From Terribacillus aidingensis (lineage in GTDB: Bacteria > Bacillota > Bacilli > Bacillales > Amphibacillaceae), in contig NZ_OBEK01000003.1 of assembly GCF_900215625.1 (NCBI RefSeq), positions 62,001 through 126,000 of the forward strand: 64,000 bases of DNA. The letters are read 5' to 3'. A program made the translations under genes and the position numbers. Of this stretch, positions 12,282 through 21,776 are shown piece by piece. Position 1 is the first letter of the stretch; the number at the start of each line of letters is the position of its first letter. Below the pieces are notes generated by a model, which was given only the letters and a program-made list of their open reading frames with translations, made no database searches and was not told where the DNA came from.

Positions 12282-13213
12282 TTTTTATCACCTGCCGCTT
12301 TAAATTGGATGATCGAGAAGATGACAATTAAGAAGACAATGCCGTAAGATACAGTCGCAGCATAGCCAAAGTCAGGGGTGTACTTGAATGATAGATTATA
12401 GATGTATTGAGAGATGGTCATGGTTGCATTTCCTGGACCGCCCGCTGTAATATTCATAACTTCGTCAAATAGCTGCAAAGTTCCGATTGTAGATGTAATG
12501 GAGGTGAACAAAATAATCGGTTTCAGCATCGGAATGGTAATTTTAAAGAACTGCTGTACAGCAGAAGCACCGTCAATCTTAGCAGCTTCATAAATAGATC
12601 GATCCACGTTTTGCAGCGCCGATAGATAGAAAATCATATTGTATCCGGTCCATCTCCATGTAATAGCCAGGATGATTGTGATTTTTGCCCAAAATGGATC
12701 TGTCAGCCACTGAATTGGCTCAGCGACCAGATTAATCTTAAGCAGCATCATGTTAACGATGCCATCTGGTGCGAATAAGTACTTGAATACAACGGAGTAT
12801 GCAACAAGTGACGTGACACACGGCAAAAAGATTGCAGTTCGGAAAAACCCTTTCCATTTGAGCGTCTTGTTATTGAGTACAACAGACAAAAATAATGCCA
12901 ATAAAATCATCACCGGTACTTGGATGATTAGATAAATTACTGTGTTTTTCACAGTGGTAAGAAACACAGGATCCTGGAATAGACGCACATAATTTTCAAA
13001 TCCGACAAAAGACAGATGTACACCAGTTCCTGACTGAAAAGACAGAATTAATGCTTGCACCATCGGGTAGAAGTAGAAAATTCCAATAAGCAGGGAAGCT
13101 ATGCAGACAAATGACCAGCCAACAAGCGTATTTTTCAGCCGTAAAGACCGCGCTGGGCGTGGTGCTGGTTTTATAGCAACTTCTTCTGGACCAAGGTTCT
13201 TTGGTATATTCAC
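12278..13213 (-). CDS. Sugar ABC transporter permease, MalF type
   Basis: A 311-residue permease with an extended cytosolic N-terminus (about 35 residues) and six helices. The EAA motif reads YEAAKIDGASAVQQFFKITIP. It forms the heterodimeric channel with the MalG-type partner for import of an oligosaccharide delivered by the lipoprotein encoded upstream. The start is preceded by AAAGGAGC. A hairpin separates it from the binding-protein gene, which probably lowers permease expression relative to the receptor. Confidence 0.92.
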
Positions 13214-13228
13214 AATAAGGGCTCCTTT

Positions 13229-13275
13229 CTAAAAAAGCCCCGGGAAGCAGCATAATTGTTTGCAGCATCCCAGAG
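13229..13275 (-). terminator. Intra-operon hairpin between receptor and permease genes
   Basis: On the minus strand a GC-rich stem (arms about 13260-13275 and 13233-13249, with mismatches) is followed by a run of T. Its position just after the binding-protein stop suggests partial termination, a common way of making more receptor than permease. Confidence 0.6.
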
Positions 13276-13282
13276 CCATTGA

Positions 13283-14557
13283 TTACTTCGCTTGCTGTTC
13301 TGCCAGCGATTGTGCATTATCCATAACAGTATCCAAATTTTCGCCATCCAGATACTTCTGAATTTCGTTTGCAAGGATGTCTTCAATGACGTACGTGTGC
13401 AAACCATAGTTCACCTGTGGAATTTCTTCCGTCCATGACGCAAAGTCAGATAGAATTTTCTGGCCGCCGAAGAACTCATCTTCTGCTTGATATGCATCTC
13501 CTTCAAGTGCTGGCTGGTAAGTTCCTACACCGCCAATCTCCTCAACGAATTGCTGATGAAATTTGCCTTCTGCTCCGAATGTTTTACCTAGGAATTCGGC
13601 TGCTTTTTCTTTACCAGGGATATTTAACACATACCAAGAGCTTCCGCCTAGGTTAGATGCATTGACAGATTCCATACCAGGCAGTTTCGGGAATGGAGCT
13701 ACTGCCCATTTACCAGATTGTGATGCTTCTGCTTTAATGGATGGTGTAATCCAGTTACCGCTCGGCACCATGGAAATATCTCCGTTATTGATGGATGCGA
13801 TGAACTGACTCCAATCAGCATGCGGTTTTACTAAGTCTGCATCTATCATTTCCTTATACAAACGGAAAGCTTCTTTCAGCGCTTCGTTATTGGCGATATT
13901 TGGTGTTACACCATCTTCCTCCAAATACCATGCACCACTTGTCTGAATCATCATGCGCAGCAGCCCAAGATCTTTTGGATCCTGTGTGATCATTTGTTTG
14001 CCTGTTGCCTCTTTCACAGCTTTACCGATTTCAATTACTTGCTCCCAGTCAGCATTCTGCAGATCTTCACTGCTGTACCCAGCTTCTTCTAAATAATCAG
14101 TTCGTACATACAAACCAGCTACACCGGAGTCAAAAGGTACACCGTATTGCTTACCTTCGAAGCTTGTCGGCGGTATTTTATATTTAGCAAATTCTTCTGT
14201 ATTGATTGCATCATCTACCGCATAAAACATATCCGGGTAGGATCGTAAGAAACTTTGTGCACGATAATCTTCAATCAGCACAATGTTTGGCATCCCTTTC
14301 GTCGTACCAGAGCTAAGACTCGTGTTCAGCTTCTGAATAATGTCATCTTGGGCATTTTCAATGATTTCAATGTTCAGCTCACTGTTTTCTTCTTTATATG
14401 CTTCTTTGGCAAGCTCCATCGCTTTTACATTGAAGTTCGGATCCCAGGCCCAAACTTTTATATCGTTTGTGTCGGCATCCGCTTCTGAATTGGAGCCTGA
14501 AGAACAAGCAGACAGAACGAGCATACTAATAAATAAAAGTACTAAAAACTTCTTCAT
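13283..14557 (-). CDS. Sugar-binding lipoprotein of an ABC importer
   Basis: A 424-residue extracellular solute-binding protein (family 1). The N-terminus is a lipoprotein signal peptide with lipobox LSAC (Cys18), followed by a Ser/Asn/Glu-rich tether, so the protein is anchored on the outer face of the membrane. The body has the usual two-lobe layout, with aromatic residues such as in IKVWAWDPNF near the start. It delivers an oligosaccharide to the two permeases downstream. The family resembles GanS-type galactan oligosaccharide receptors, but the ligand cannot be read from sequence. A cre site sits just upstream of the start (14577-14590). Confidence 0.92.
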   Translation of the reverse strand: MKKFLVLLFISMLVLSACSSGSNSEADADTNDIKVWAWDPNFNVKAMELAKEAYKEENSELNIEIIENAQDDIIQKLNTSLSSGTTKGMPNIVLIEDYRAQSFLRSYPDMFYAVDDAINTEEFAKYKIPPTSFEGKQYGVPFDSGVAGLYVRTDYLEEAGYSSEDLQNADWEQVIEIGKAVKEATGKQMITQDPKDLGLLRMMIQTSGAWYLEEDGVTPNIANNEALKEAFRLYKEMIDADLVKPHADWSQFIASINNGDISMVPSGNWITPSIKAEASQSGKWAVAPFPKLPGMESVNASNLGGSSWYVLNIPGKEKAAEFLGKTFGAEGKFHQQFVEEIGGVGTYQPALEGDAYQAEDEFFGGQKILSDFASWTEEIPQVNYGLHTYVIEDILANEIQKYLDGENLDTVMDNAQSLAEQQAK

Positions 14558-14576
14558 TATATAACCCTCCTCTTTT

Positions 14577-14590
14577 TGTAAGCGCTATCT
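14577..14590. promoter_or_regulatory. cre site (CcpA) proximal to the binding-protein gene
   Basis: TGTAAGCGCTATCT matches the cre consensus TGNAANCGNWWNCA at all but the final base. It lies about 20 bases before the start codon, downstream of the likely promoter, where CcpA would act as a roadblock. Confidence 0.7.
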
Positions 14591-14668
14591 TTATGTTCTT
14601 ATCGTAGCATGCGCACTTCCTTCTCTGTTAGGAAATTCTTTATCCATAGTAGGAGTAAATCACTCCAT

Positions 14669-14682
14669 TGTTAGCGCTTACA
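14669..14682. promoter_or_regulatory. cre site (CcpA) in the operon promoter region
   Basis: The minus strand reads TGTAAGCGCTAACA, a perfect cre consensus, about 115 bases upstream of the binding-protein start. Together with the proximal site it indicates strong glucose repression of the import operon. Confidence 0.85.
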
Positions 14683-14825
14683 TTGTATGGATTAGGATTA
14701 TATTTTGTTTTTTGCACTTTATTTTGATTTGATTTGCTGTTTTTCCTGGTTGCTTTCACAACCGATTAACAAGCACCATTAAGCTGGCGAACAAGCTCAA
14801 TTATGCCCTTTTCTGAAAAGCATAC

Positions 14826-16604
14826 TTATATGACATTTTCCTCATCTGGCTCCGTATGAATTGCCGGCAGCCGCAGCTTTACGGTCGTCCCTTCTCCTGC
14901 TTTACTAGCTATCGTCACACCGTAGTCGGTACCATACAGCAGCTGAATCCGCTCATGCACATTCTTTACCCCTATACCTGAAAACAACTGTCTATTTCGG
15001 TTTGTATTGGGAAGCTCTTTGCCATCCGCTGCCATGCCATCGCCGTTATCTGCAATTTCACAGAGCAGCTCATCTGCTTCCTTCCATACAAGTACAGATA
15101 TTGTTCCTGCTGCTGTTTTATGAAACGCATGGAAAAATGAGTTCTCAATAAAAGGCTGAAGAATTAGTTTTGGTATCTGACATTGCATACAATCCGGCGC
15201 AACCATGAACTGCACCTGAATTTTGTTTCCATACCGTTTCTGATTGATAAGTACATAGTTTTTTAAATTGGCTAATTCCAATTCTACCGTAATGGACTCG
15301 TCCACATTTCCAATTGTATTATGCAACAACGTAATAAAAGCATCAATCGTTTTCTCCGCTTCTGTACGCTCTCCCATCATTACTAAAAACTTAATGGAAG
15401 CCATCGTGTTATATAGAAAATGCGGATTGATTTGCTGCTGTAAAGCCGCCAGCTCAGCCTGACGCTGCTGCTTTTGGGCTTTAAGAAGTTTCTCCACATG
15501 CCCTTGCAGTTCATCCATCATACTGTTGAAAGCCAAGCCGATTTGTTTTGTTTCATACGTGCCTGTATAATCCAGCCGCCGCTTCAGCCCTTTCTTAGGT
15601 ACTGCCTCGATGTCATTAACGAGCTTGGAAAGAGAATTGGTTAGCCGCTTGGTAACAAGGAATACAATCACCAGCGCAAGCACAACGACGCCTGCCAGCA
15701 AAAAGATAATCTGCTTGGTATCAATTAAGTTACCGACTGCCGCCTGCTTATCCACCATGTTCACAAGATACATATTAAAATATGGCAAATACTCTGCTAC
15801 CATTATTTTACTTGTGTCTTCCTTGTTTATTTCCTGGAACAACTCGCCATCCATTACCATCGTTTCTGCTTGTTGATGAAGCTCGGGGAGCGATGTACCA
15901 ATTGTATTGGTTATACTGCTCGAAACGACTTTCCCCTCTTGATTCAACACATAAAAATCGTTCCCTGCTTTAACATAATCTTGGTAAAAAGAACGCAGCT
16001 GCTCTTCTTTAATTGGAAAATATACAGCACCATATGCTTGATCTGTTTCGCGATTCATCAATGTCTTGGCAGCAACGACGTAATCATCCGCATTACCTTG
16101 CGAAGCCTGGAAATAAAGTAATTTATTCGGCTCAGCCGTGACTGATTGTGTAATGTGGTGTGCACGCATGTCAATAGATGCAGCAGGCCAATATGTAAAG
16201 TTTGTTGTATAAACAATCTCCGTTTGATCAGCAATGGCAATCTCAACATTCTGATCTCCAAGCTGCTCCCGCAAATTATCTATTTGCCGCATCACAAGAA
16301 ATAGCCTGAGTATCCGTTCGTTATCAGGTTGCTCATCTGTTAATAGATATGTTTCAATGGTATTGCTTTGACTGATGTCTGTGGCAGCCATGACAATGCT
16401 ATAATTCAACTCCTCAAAATCATTCTGAATCTGATTAATAATTTGGGAGTTTGTAATACTGAACTTTTCAACAAAAAATTGCTCTGCCATCCGGATTGTT
16501 GCAAGTGTTACCGTCACAGCCACTAGCATAATTAGGGAAACCGTTATGAAAAACAACTTCATAAACAACCCGTTAGGATGAAGCCGATCCTTAATGAATC
16601 TCAT
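14826..16604 (-). CDS. Sensor histidine kinase, YesM family
   Basis: A 592-residue membrane kinase. A first helix (about 14-35) and a second (about 300-322) flank a large extracellular sensor region of the type seen in YesM/LytS-like sugar sensors, followed by HAMP, the His_kinase domain with the phosphorylated histidine in QQQINPHFLYNTM, and the HATPase domain with N-box LILQPFIENSF and G-box DNGDGM. It should phosphorylate the AraC-type regulator encoded 12 bases upstream in the same transcript. The adjacent importer suggests it senses an oligosaccharide outside the cell, directly or through the binding protein. Confidence 0.93.
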   Translation of the reverse strand: MRFIKDRLHPNGLFMKLFFITVSLIMLVAVTVTLATIRMAEQFFVEKFSITNSQIINQIQNDFEELNYSIVMAATDISQSNTIETYLLTDEQPDNERILRLFLVMRQIDNLREQLGDQNVEIAIADQTEIVYTTNFTYWPAASIDMRAHHITQSVTAEPNKLLYFQASQGNADDYVVAAKTLMNRETDQAYGAVYFPIKEEQLRSFYQDYVKAGNDFYVLNQEGKVVSSSITNTIGTSLPELHQQAETMVMDGELFQEINKEDTSKIMVAEYLPYFNMYLVNMVDKQAAVGNLIDTKQIIFLLAGVVVLALVIVFLVTKRLTNSLSKLVNDIEAVPKKGLKRRLDYTGTYETKQIGLAFNSMMDELQGHVEKLLKAQKQQRQAELAALQQQINPHFLYNTMASIKFLVMMGERTEAEKTIDAFITLLHNTIGNVDESITVELELANLKNYVLINQKRYGNKIQVQFMVAPDCMQCQIPKLILQPFIENSFFHAFHKTAAGTISVLVWKEADELLCEIADNGDGMAADGKELPNTNRNRQLFSGIGVKNVHERIQLLYGTDYGVTIASKAGEGTTVKLRLPAIHTEPDEENVI

Positions 16605-16616
16605 CTCTTCACCTCC

Positions 16617-18095
16617 TCAAGGCGTTATCCTTTTCCGCCGGTATTGCGAAGGAGAATAGCCTGTTTGCTTTTTAAAAACACGGCAAAAGTAACTGTGATC
16701 AGAAAACCCAACCTGCTCACTAACCTTGGAAATTGGAATATCATTCTGTCTGAGCAACACGATAGCCGCCTCGATCCGGATCCGATTAAGGTATTCACTG
16801 AATCCCTCTTTGCTGTGCGTAGAAAAGTAATTGGACAAATAAGACGGACTAAAATGGAAATGCTGTGCAATGTCCGTAAGTGATAAGGACTCATGATAAT
16901 GCGCTTTAATATAATCTGTCAGCTTACGCATATGCCCCTGCTCTTCTTCTTCCTTTTTCACAATCCCCTCAGCATCTATGAGGAATGACGTGACGATTTC
17001 GTTTGCAGTATACACATCTGCCGCTCGGCTGATCTGTTGAAAGTACAGATATTTCTTTGCTTGCATTACTTCTATTTGATACTTCAAATTACCAAGCAGA
17101 ACCAGCAGATTGAACAGAATATTATTAAGAAATGCTTTGTATTCATCCACATCCTGCTGATAATCAAGTGCCATTCGTTCCAGATGCTCTTCTAAATAAG
17201 AAAAAGCTTCTCGGAAGTTCTCCATTTTGCAAGCATCTATAAAATAATCCAGTTGAAACAGACGCCTTTCGCGAGGGGGCGGCGGGAGCGTTTCATCGGA
17301 TAGAAAAGAACTATCGGGAAAGAAAAACCGATATCCTTCTATTTTTTCTAATTCCTTTTGCTTGCCCTTCAGTTCGGAAAGATGAAGAAAAGAATTTGTA
17401 CTGCACACGGTACCTGTTTTCAATAATCCTGAAAAACTGTCTTTAACGAGTGTTTTCTTGCCATTCCACAAATAAAGATGATAATTTGCAGATGATAACA
17501 GCGTCGTAAGAGATCCGTCCTTCCCTTCGATAGCACCAAAAACCGACGCAGCATCTTGGTCAGCTTTATATCTGTAACTGATTACTTGAAAGAAATTACC
17601 CGGAAAATTTGCAGCCGTTTCGTTTTCTATGTTGATTTCTTTTCCTTCATATAATTTTCGCAGTTTTTCATTTAGTGTCTGTTCATGCGCTTCATTATTG
17701 TTCAGATTCACATCATCTAATTTACCTGCTGCTTGACGCAACGCTTTAAGCAAACTTTCTGCATTCAGTTTAGGCTTTAGAATATAATCGACAACCCCGT
17801 TTTGAAAAGCATTTCGAACATAATCAAATTCACTAAAACTGCTTAAAACAATTAAACCGATATGCGAGTATTGCTTCTTCACAGCTCTGGTTAATGCTTC
17901 GCCGTCCATGATTGGCATGACCACGTCAGTAACCACAATATGCGGCCGCAATTTTTCAATCAGCTCTAAAGCTTCTTGTCCGTTCGACGCTTCCCCTACA
18001 ATTGAAAAGCCTTCTTTCTCCCAATCTATATAATACTTAATCCCCTGCCGGATAAGAATCTCATCATCTACAATTAATATTTTGCATAATTCCAT
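16617..18095 (-). CDS. Response regulator with AraC-type output, YesN family
   Basis: A 492-residue protein with a receiver domain (about 5-120; phosphoacceptor D57 in VVTDVVMPIMDG, acidic pair in ILIVDDE, K in YILKPK), a long middle segment, and a C-terminal AraC/XylS pair of helix-turn-helix motifs (about 390-488) containing SLTDIAQHFHFSPSYLSNYF and VSEQVGFSDHSYFCRVFKK. It is the partner of the YesM-type kinase and the likely activator of the downstream import and lacZ operon. A cre-like site lies about 45 bases upstream (18138-18151), so the regulator itself appears carbon-repressed. Confidence 0.93.
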   Translation of the reverse strand: MELCKILIVDDEILIRQGIKYYIDWEKEGFSIVGEASNGQEALELIEKLRPHIVVTDVVMPIMDGEALTRAVKKQYSHIGLIVLSSFSEFDYVRNAFQNGVVDYILKPKLNAESLLKALRQAAGKLDDVNLNNNEAHEQTLNEKLRKLYEGKEINIENETAANFPGNFFQVISYRYKADQDAASVFGAIEGKDGSLTTLLSSANYHLYLWNGKKTLVKDSFSGLLKTGTVCSTNSFLHLSELKGKQKELEKIEGYRFFFPDSSFLSDETLPPPPRERRLFQLDYFIDACKMENFREAFSYLEEHLERMALDYQQDVDEYKAFLNNILFNLLVLLGNLKYQIEVMQAKKYLYFQQISRAADVYTANEIVTSFLIDAEGIVKKEEEEQGHMRKLTDYIKAHYHESLSLTDIAQHFHFSPSYLSNYFSTHSKEGFSEYLNRIRIEAAIVLLRQNDIPISKVSEQVGFSDHSYFCRVFKKQTGYSPSQYRRKRITP

Positions 18096-18137
18096 AAGTG
18101 TATGACACCCCTTTATCCAGTCATCATTTCTTCACTC

Positions 18138-18151
18138 GGAAAGCGCTTTCT
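18138..18151. promoter_or_regulatory. cre-like site upstream of the two-component system
   Basis: GGAAAGCGCTTTCT matches the cre consensus at 12 of 14 positions, with a perfect inner palindrome. It lies in the leader of the response-regulator gene. Confidence 0.65.
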
Positions 18152-18275
18152 TCAATAGTGTTATCGTTTCTTTCATTTGTCAAGATACAGAAAAATCTAC
18201 CTATACTTATTTACAAATATTGTTAGTGATTATGCTATGATAAAACTAACAATATGACGTAAGGGGAGATGCAGT

Positions 18276-18434
18276 TTGACGCCTCGTGAAAGAAGAAGAC
18301 AGCGAAAAAAGGCAGAAAAGCCAAGTTACAAATGGGATATTATTGATGTACTGCTCTGGGTTCCGGAGCTGCCCATTCGCTTTGTTCTTTGGATTGGGCG
18401 CAGTATTGTGCGTATCTTCCATATGTGGACTTAG
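18276..18434 (+). CDS. Small basic membrane-associated protein (52 aa)
   Basis: TTG at 18276 follows AAGGGGAGA (18261-18269) with a 6-base spacer. The frame encodes a strongly basic N-terminus (TPRERRRQRKKAEK) and then an amphipathic or single membrane helix (IIDVLLWVPELPIRFVLWIG). No family is assigned. The strong ribosome site and the clear two-part layout support it as a real small gene. It is divergent from the response regulator gene. Confidence 0.6.
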   Translation: MTPRERRRQRKKAEKPSYKWDIIDVLLWVPELPIRFVLWIGRSIVRIFHMWT

Positions 18435-18510
18435 GAGCTGATTACTAATGAATCTTAAAATCATCCCTGGATGCCTAAGCTACTCCAGAAAAGTGAAAAA
18501 TGAATGCATA

Positions 18511-18542
18511 AAAAAAGCACCAGCTGGCATTAGCTGGTACTT
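18511..18542 (-). terminator. Terminator of the SDR gene
   Basis: Nine-base stem (18517-18525 with 18532-18540), followed on the minus strand by seven T. Confidence 0.8.
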
Positions 18543-18553
18543 TCTCACCTTCA

Positions 18554-19420
18554 TCAGGAAGACGTATATTGTCCGCCGTTAATGTGAATTGTTTGACCTG
18601 TCATATAGGAGCTTTCATCTGAAGCCAGCATCACATATGCCCATGCATGCTCAGACGGCTGTCCAGGACGGCCCATTAAATTACTTTGACCGAAGTTCTC
18701 CACATTATCGGCTGGAACAGATGCGGGAATAAGCGGTGTCCATACAGGTCCCGGTGCCACAGAATTAGCACGAATGCCTTTACCCGCTAAACTTTGCGCA
18801 ATACTTCTGATCCAAGCCGTAATTGCACCCTTCGTAGCTGAATAGTCCATGAAGATGGCATTGCCTTGGAAAGCATTGATAGAAGACGTTGCAATAATAG
18901 AGTCACCTTCGCTCATATGCTTCACACTAGCTTTTGTCAAGTAGAATAGCGGGAAGAAGTTTGTGCGGAATACTTCCTCGAATTGCGCACTTGAAATCTC
19001 AAGAACATCATCGACTACATACTGAATAGCCGCATTACTTACAAGGATATTCAGCTTGCCGAATTCCTTCACTGTCTTTTCTACCAAGTTGACACAATGC
19101 TCTTCATCTTTAATATCTCCAGGAAGCAGCAAGCATTTCCGCCCTTCTGCTTCGACTAATCGTCTTGTTTCTTCCGCATCATCTTGCTCGTCCAAGTAAG
19201 AAATAGCAACATCAGCACCTTCTTTTGCATAGGTGATAGCAACAGCACGTCCGATACCAGAATCGCCTCCGGTAATCAGCGCCACCTTATCCTGCAGTTT
19301 GCTAGATCCTTTATATTCTTTCGGCTGATGCGGCAGCGGCTCCATTCTGGATTCAATACCAGGCTGACGTTCCTGCTCTTGCTTTGGTGTCCCATTTGTT
19401 TGCATGTTCTTCGGTTCCAT
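18554..19420 (-). CDS. Short-chain dehydrogenase/reductase, general-stress type (YhdF/YhxC-like)
   Basis: A 288-residue SDR with an N-terminal extension of about 45 polar residues, as in the Bacillus YhdF/YhxC group. The cofactor motif TGGDSGIGRA, the NAG-equivalent SNAAIQ, and the catalytic S...YSATKGA triad (Tyr and Lys) are present. It reduces or oxidises an unknown alcohol or carbonyl using NAD(P). The start follows AAAGGAGAG. In related species this group is under stress control. I looked for a sigma-B promoter and did not find a convincing one. Confidence 0.9.
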   Translation of the reverse strand: MEPKNMQTNGTPKQEQERQPGIESRMEPLPHQPKEYKGSSKLQDKVALITGGDSGIGRAVAITYAKEGADVAISYLDEQDDAEETRRLVEAEGRKCLLLPGDIKDEEHCVNLVEKTVKEFGKLNILVSNAAIQYVVDDVLEISSAQFEEVFRTNFFPLFYLTKASVKHMSEGDSIIATSSINAFQGNAIFMDYSATKGAITAWIRSIAQSLAGKGIRANSVAPGPVWTPLIPASVPADNVENFGQSNLMGRPGQPSEHAWAYVMLASDESSYMTGQTIHINGGQYTSS

Positions 19421-19586
19421 GATTATCTCTCCTTTGCTGAGTTATCTCATGGATACTCTTTCCACGTTTGGATGAGAGTGAAACAAATGAATAATCTATG
19501 AGTTGAAGTCAGCATGAAGAGCAGGATTTTAACATATCATCTTGCTGGTAAAATAAAGTACCGTTATTTATTGACTGCCGCTCTTC

Positions 19587-20015
19587 TCACTTACCCTGCA
19601 GCAGCACTAGTTCCGCCTGTCTTATATTTTCCTTTAAATAGCCTGGTGAATGCTGATTCTCAAGAACTTCCTGCGCACTCATCCACATCACAGCAGCAAC
19701 TTCCTCCTCGCTCTTGGCATAAGGTTCACCTGATATATGTTCGCAAAGAAATACAATATCAATCACATGTGTTCCTTTATCCGTAACAAAGGACGAACTG
19801 TTCACATAAGTAAGATCATTAACCTTTATGCCGACTTCTTCATAAATCTCCCGCTTTAATGTCCGCTCTAATATATCAGATGACATGCCTTCTTGATCAC
19901 ATTTCCCTCCAACCATGGAAATAGCACCAGCAGCATGCTCCTCTTTTTCACTTCTTTTGATTAATAGCCATTTTCCGTTCCGGTGAATGGCTCCTTCGAC
20001 ATTGACTATAAACAC
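19587..20015 (-). CDS. Nudix hydrolase
   Basis: A 142-residue Nudix domain protein. The catalytic helix REIYEEVGI is intact, but the loop before it is longer than the classical Nudix spacing and the usual first glutamate position is Asp, so the box is a variant. Such enzymes hydrolyse nucleoside diphosphates linked to other groups. The substrate is unknown. Start GTG at 20015 lies 9 bases after GGAGGAG. Confidence 0.85.
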   Translation of the reverse strand: MFIVNVEGAIHRNGKWLLIKRSEKEEHAAGAISMVGGKCDQEGMSSDILERTLKREIYEEVGIKVNDLTYVNSSSFVTDKGTHVIDIVFLCEHISGEPYAKSEEEVAAVMWMSAQEVLENQHSPGYLKENIRQAELVLLQGK

Positions 20016-20158
20016 TGATACTCACTCCTCCTATTTGTCATAATATCTAGCTTTCTATCGACAAAGTTTGTAATTATTTTCCCTTTATAACATAAAGGTA
20101 TATACGTCCTCACCACAACGCTAAAGAAAGCGCAACTATATCAATGGAGACAGCTCAT

Positions 20159-20674
20159 TCACAGAAACAGTTTATTATCAGACAAGTAATCCAATCCACT
20201 TCCATCAAAAGGAAACGAAGCTGTGTTGATCCTCTTCCGCAATAGCTCCAATGACTTTAAAGCATAGCTCTTCAGGTCAGGAGGATAGCTATATTTCACA
20301 GCATTTGATTCGAATTCATCTTTGTCGATAACTTGCCAATTCTCATTTCTCTTCTTAATTAAATCTAGATCCAGATCAATATAACGGAGTTCATCTCCTT
20401 CAAATACGGAAGGCGTAGCAATATTGCAATAATAAGATAGTATTTCCCCTGCTCCTACCTCCATCGCGACAGTAAATCCTTCCTTAAAAAAGAAGTATTC
20501 CAGCGACGTGACGTCTATCGTAAATGTAATGCCCTTCGTATGGTGTTTCAGCTCTCTCCCTTTTTCACAAAGCACCATAGCGTAATCTGGCTTTTTTTGA
20601 AGCAATTGTCCTTTCCATTCATAGTGAGGTATATTTGGATATTTATAAGATTTTAAATGGATGATTTCCTTCAT
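20159..20674 (-). CDS. DUF402 family protein (nucleoside tri-/diphosphate phosphatase-like)
   Basis: A 171-residue protein with the DUF402 barrel. The acidic cluster YIDLDLDLI and the following KRNENWQVIDKDEF are the conserved metal-binding part of the family. Characterised members (YgaC/Ntdp) remove phosphates from nucleoside di- and triphosphates. This copy is divergent enough that the substrate is uncertain. ATG follows AGAGGAGAGG. Its stop is close to 20159, with no hairpin before the Nudix gene. Confidence 0.75.
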   Translation of the reverse strand: MKEIIHLKSYKYPNIPHYEWKGQLLQKKPDYAMVLCEKGRELKHHTKGITFTIDVTSLEYFFFKEGFTVAMEVGAGEILSYYCNIATPSVFEGDELRYIDLDLDLIKKRNENWQVIDKDEFESNAVKYSYPPDLKSYALKSLELLRKRINTASFPFDGSGLDYLSDNKLFL

Positions 20675-20730
20675 CTTACCTCTCCTCTTTGCGCGGCAAA
20701 AGACTTCGATCTGCAGTATCCTTGCTTTAT

Positions 20731-21165
20731 TTACCTATTAGCCATTGAATCAATGCATGTACTCTCGCTATGCTTCGCTGATGGCTCATCCATTGATATC
20801 ACAATCTGCAACGCATCATCCGACTCAGCTTCTCCTATTTCTTTCTCACAATATTGCACAACTTCCTTTCCATGACGCTTTACTCCATATGTATAGACGA
20901 CATTCGGTTCATCTTTAAATCGAACAACAAAGCCATCTGTATAGATATCTTTGTTAATCCGATAGTTTGGCAGAACCCAGTGCGCCTCCAGGTAATCATC
21001 GTCTGTATATCCTTGTTCCGCGAGATGAGATGGTACTTGTTTTTCTGTCCAAAAGCGTGTATATGGGTTTCCGTTATTCAATAGATAAAGAAAGGCAAAA
21101 GGCGTACTGATCAGCAGTAATAAGATAACTCCTGTTCGAATGACCCGCCATCGATATTTTTTCAC
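20731..21165 (-). CDS. DUF3139-type membrane-anchored protein
   Basis: A 144-residue protein with one N-terminal membrane anchor (about 8-28) and an extracellular domain of the DUF3139 kind (GYTDDDYLEAHWVLPN... YTYGVKRHGKEVVQ). GTG at 21165 follows AAGGAG with an 8-base spacer. Proteins of this group are common in Bacillaceae, and their function is unknown. A second, distant relative lies in the prophage at 39354-39722. Confidence 0.65.
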   Translation of the reverse strand: MKKYRWRVIRTGVILLLLISTPFAFLYLLNNGNPYTRFWTEKQVPSHLAEQGYTDDDYLEAHWVLPNYRINKDIYTDGFVVRFKDEPNVVYTYGVKRHGKEVVQYCEKEIGEAESDDALQIVISMDEPSAKHSESTCIDSMANR

Positions 21166-21335
21166 AAAGAAAATCTCCTTCCAGAACTATGTTTAACTGA
21201 TAGGTTTGCTAGTATTGTAAATTCCCGTACTGCAGATGGAAAAATCTGATAAACTCAATTTATCATACTAACTACGTAAACAGTTCAAGTCCATCGATAA
21301 TTTACAGGATACAATCATAAAAGGGAGGTTAGAAG

Positions 21336-21776
21336 ATGGAAGATTTTCACGTTTTTATTAATCAGTATCTAGCAAAATGGAAAACAGCGGATGTTGAATT
21401 TATCGCGGATGTAATTGACGAGGCATTTCAAGGGGTTGAAGTACGAGATGGAATTCTCTCTCATTATGGGAAGGAATTATCGGTGACAGGATGGAAACAA
21501 GCCTTTGCTTATTTTGAAGATAAAAAAATGGAATGGGTTCTCACTCCAATATCAATCCTGTCACTCAATGATAGAGAAATAATGGCCATCATCCGAGCAA
21601 CAATGACTCTTGATGGGAAACTAATTGAAACATCAAATCTGTTCTTCCAAACGTTCACAAATAAAAACGGCATGTGGAAGCTGATCCGTACCTATGAAGC
21701 AAACTGGTATTATGAATACATAAATACTGGTCATTGTTTAGTGACTAAGAAATCCAACTTAAAGAAATCAGCATAA
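21336..21776 (+). CDS. NTF2/SnoaL-like hypothetical protein
   Basis: A 146-residue protein with the overall pattern of an NTF2-like fold: an N-terminal helix (INQYLAKWKTADVEFIADVIDEAF), strands ending in IIRATMTLDGKLIETSNLFFQTF, and WKLIRTYE near the end. No catalytic residues can be assigned. ATG follows AAAGGGAGG. Its 3' end overlaps that of the convergent HAD gene by 46 bases, which is unusual and may reflect an extended C-terminus. Confidence 0.65.
   Translation: MEDFHVFINQYLAKWKTADVEFIADVIDEAFQGVEVRDGILSHYGKELSVTGWKQAFAYFEDKKMEWVLTPISILSLNDREIMAIIRATMTLDGKLIETSNLFFQTFTNKNGMWKLIRTYEANWYYEYINTGHCLVTKKSNLKKSA

Noticed and set aside
19421-19510. Sigma-B promoter upstream of the stress-type SDR gene
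   Set aside because: A GTTT element is present, but the distance to the nearest GAGTAT is about 20 bases, outside the 12-15 expected.
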